DNA of 64,000 bases, taken from positions 62,001-126,000 of the forward strand of contig JAMPHD010000003.1 of NCBI GenBank assembly GCA_023663635.1, in the 5' to 3' direction. This document shows positions 62,358-64,000 of the stretch, piece after piece. The notes below the pieces were generated by a model. That model did not search any database. It was not told where the DNA came from and saw only the letters and a program-made list of their open reading frames with translations. This stretch comes from Acetatifactor muris (lineage in GTDB: Bacteria; Bacillota; Clostridia; Lachnospirales; Lachnospiraceae). Numbering within the stretch: position 1 is the stretch's first letter; every line of letters starts with the position of its first letter. The translations under genes were made by a program, and so were the position numbers.

Positions 62358-63842
62358 TCAGATGATGATGCAGACCATGCCGCCGTTGGAGTCATTTACG
62401 ATTTTTTGCATCGTATCCTGCAATTTTATCTGGCTGTCGTCCCCAATAGAGGAAACTTTGGCGGTTATTCCGTCATTTACAAGCTGTTCAATGGTTTTGC
62501 CAAAGATATTGGTGTCCCAGATGCTCTCCTCCATATCCGCCTGATTGATGTAGCGGACCAGATCCTCCGCCTGCTGTTCGCTGCCCACAATGGGCGCGAT
62601 CTCCGTCTCGATATTGGCGCGGATCATGTGGATGGAAGGACTGACCGCCTTGATCTTGACGCCGAATTTATTGCCGTGGCGGATGAGTTCCGGTTTCTCC
62701 AGACGGATCTCCTCCTTCTCGGGCGTCACCACACCATAGCCCTTGCCCCGCACCATGCTCACGGCGTTCAGCACCTTGGCGTACTCCTTCTGCATGGCGG
62801 CAAATTCCCTCAACTTGCCGATGAGCTGATACTCATCCCGTATGGGTTCTCCGATCATCTCGGAGAGCATCTCGTAATAATAGGCTTCGTCCACATCCAA
62901 CTGAATGCGGATGACACCGTCGTCCAGACGCACCCCGTCCGGCTTGCAGCGCTTGATATACTCGCTCTCCATCTGCACGGGCCGCTCCAACACATCCCGG
63001 ATCCGGTCGTAATCCTTCATGAGTCCCCGCACCAACTCCGTGATCTCCTGTTTCATGCGGTTATCCCCGGGCAGCATCTCCACCCATTTGGGCATATAAA
63101 ACTCCATGGCGGATATGGGAAATTCATACAGCACATGCTCCAAAATTCCGTGTATATCCTCTTTCTTTAACTGCTCGCAGTTGACGGGCAGCACGGAGAC
63201 ATTGTATTTGTCCTCCAATTCCTCCGCCAGTTTCTTAGTCTCATCGGAATAGGGTTTCTGACTGTTCAACAGCACCAGGAAAGGTTTATGTATATGTTGC
63301 AGGGCGCGGATGGTCTTCTCCTCGGCCTCGATATAACTGCTCCTTGGAAGTTCCGAGAAACTGCCGTCCGTGGTCACCACGATGCCGATGGTGGAATGGT
63401 CGTTCATCACCTTATCCGTGCCGATCTCCGCCGCCTGCGTGAACGGGATCTCCTCCTCAAACCACGGCGTCTTGACCATGCGCTCCCGATCCTCCTCCAA
63501 ATGCCCCGCCGCGCCGTCCACCATATAGCCCACACAGTCTATCAGGCGCACGCGAAACTCCACATCGCCGTTTAAGCGGATCTGCGCCGCCTCATTGGGA
63601 ATAAATTTCGGCTCCGTGGTGGTGATGGTCTTACCTCCCGCGCTCTGCGGCAGTTCATCCATGGCTCTGGCCATCGCGTGCTCATCCTCCATATTGGGCA
63701 GCACCATCTCATCCATGAAACGTTTGATAAAGGTGGATTTTCCTGTACGCACGGGGCCCAACACGCCGATATATATCTCTCCTCCCGTCCGCCTCTGTAT
63801 GTCAGAATACAAATCGTATGTATGATTCGATGCATATTCCAT
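62358..63842 (-). CDS. spoIVA: Stage IV sporulation protein A, spore coat ATPase
   Basis: SpoIVA polymerises with ATP hydrolysis on the forespore surface to form the coat basement layer. The N-terminal TRAFAC-like GTPase fold, which binds ATP, carries Walker A GPVRTGKSTFIKRFMDE near residue 28, followed by GKTITTTEPKFIPNEA and LIDCVGYMVDGAAGH. The C-terminal half, needed for polymerisation, ends NDSNGGMVCIII. At 494 residues it nearly equals B. subtilis SpoIVA. The ATG at 63842 has AGGAGG seven bases before it. A hairpin containing that site separates it from tyrS. Confidence 0.97.
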   Translation of the reverse strand: MEYASNHTYDLYSDIQRRTGGEIYIGVLGPVRTGKSTFIKRFMDEMVLPNMEDEHAMARAMDELPQSAGGKTITTTEPKFIPNEAAQIRLNGDVEFRVRLIDCVGYMVDGAAGHLEEDRERMVKTPWFEEEIPFTQAAEIGTDKVMNDHSTIGIVVTTDGSFSELPRSSYIEAEEKTIRALQHIHKPFLVLLNSQKPYSDETKKLAEELEDKYNVSVLPVNCEQLKKEDIHGILEHVLYEFPISAMEFYMPKWVEMLPGDNRMKQEITELVRGLMKDYDRIRDVLERPVQMESEYIKRCKPDGVRLDDGVIRIQLDVDEAYYYEMLSEMIGEPIRDEYQLIGKLREFAAMQKEYAKVLNAVSMVRGKGYGVVTPEKEEIRLEKPELIRHGNKFGVKIKAVSPSIHMIRANIETEIAPIVGSEQQAEDLVRYINQADMEESIWDTNIFGKTIEQLVNDGITAKVSSIGDDSQIKLQDTMQKIVNDSNGGMVCIII

Positions 63843-63849
63843 AACAAAA

Positions 63850-63885
63850 CCTCCTGTCGATACTGTTATATGTATACGCAGGAGG
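63850..63885 (-). terminator. Probable tyrS terminator whose 3' arm is the spoIVA Shine-Dalgarno
   Basis: On the minus strand CCTCCTG (63879-63885) pairs with CAGGAGG (63850-63856), with further pairing of GTAT/ATAC and is followed by TTTTGTTAT. It lies 14 bases after the stop of the upstream gene. The 3' arm is the spoIVA ribosome binding site, so a read-through transcript would hide it. Confidence 0.6.
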
Positions 63886-63899
63886 CCTTGAAAGAATGC

Positions 63900-64000
63900 T
63901 TATTGCATCACGATTCTCTTGAAATTCTTCTTGCCGCGTTTCACCACAATGCCCTCTCCGGCAAACTTCTCCGGCGCGTAACAGGTCTTGACATCCGTCA
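63900..64000 (-). CDS. tyrS: Probable tyrosyl-tRNA synthetase, C-terminal end (cut by window edge)
   Basis: The last 32 codons of a minus-strand gene that continues past the window. The ending TDVKTCYAPEKFAGEGIV and RGKKNFKRIVMQ resembles the S4-type C-terminus of bacterial tyrosyl-tRNA synthetases. Identification rests on this short tail only, and another S4-domain protein is possible. Confidence 0.55.
   Translation of the reverse strand, partial: TDVKTCYAPEKFAGEGIVVKRGKKNFKRIVMQ

Overview
The window looks like a chromosomal segment of an anaerobic, spore-forming, rod-shaped Gram-positive bacterium, most likely a member of the Lachnospiraceae (Clostridia). Supporting signs are spore genes (spoIVA, cotJABC, a GerA/SpoVAF-type gene), an oxygen-sensitive class III ribonucleotide reductase (nrdDG), a full MinCDE/MreBCD/RodA/PBP2 elongation set, a bL27 precursor with the Firmicutes N-terminal extension next to its protease Prp, and strong AGGAGG ribosome binding sites. 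Genes are about 55 percent G+C by eye. Except for lexA at the left edge and a small DUF378 gene, every gene lies on the minus strand, so transcription runs right to left.

Left part (1-19 kb): the end of lexA converges on an orphan McrB-like AAA+ ATPase. Next come a cytidylate-kinase-like protein and a complete branched-chain amino acid ABC transporter (livF, livG, livM, livH, livJ), with a terminator-like hairpin between the binding protein gene and the permease genes. The translation and housekeeping block rplU-prp-rpmA-obgE-yhbY-nadD-yqeK-rsfS follows. Upstream of it is an operon of a second cytidylate-kinase-like gene with two tandem GGDEF proteins of identical length, then an RluD-type pseudouridine synthase, lspA and aroB.

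Middle part (19-47 kb): sepF-yggS-HlyD-like gene, a small P-loop protein, a D,D-carboxypeptidase lipoprotein, and a methylglyoxal synthase whose usual catalytic Asp is Glu. The cell-shape cluster rodA-minE-minD-minC-PBP2-mreD-mreC-mreB-radC-DUF4321 reads from one strong promoter. DNA repair and tRNA modification genes follow (miaA-mutL-mutS-miaB). An AT-rich RelE/ParE-type toxin-antitoxin pair then interrupts the GC-rich background, before pepT, an alanine/glycine:cation symporter and the spore coat operon cotJABC.

Right part (47-64 kb): degV, a GerA/SpoVAF-family gene, dut, and nrdG-nrdD behind two tandem NrdR-like boxes. After these come an aminotransferase, a WYL regulator, a HAD phosphatase and a 50-residue membrane protein, then a membrane-anchored MutS-domain protein. 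A purine/pyrimidine salvage operon (punA-cdd-amidohydrolase-NCS2 permease), spoIVA and the end of a probable tyrS close the window. No tRNA, rRNA, CRISPR array, insertion sequence or prophage was recognised, and no stretch over 300 bases lacks a gene.

The most unusual points are the kinase-like/twin GGDEM operon, the Asp-to-Glu change in methylglyoxal synthase, the hairpin in which the spoIVA Shine-Dalgarno forms one arm of a probable tyrS terminator, a small palindromic repeat family that appears to act as terminators, and the membrane-anchored MutS ATPase.
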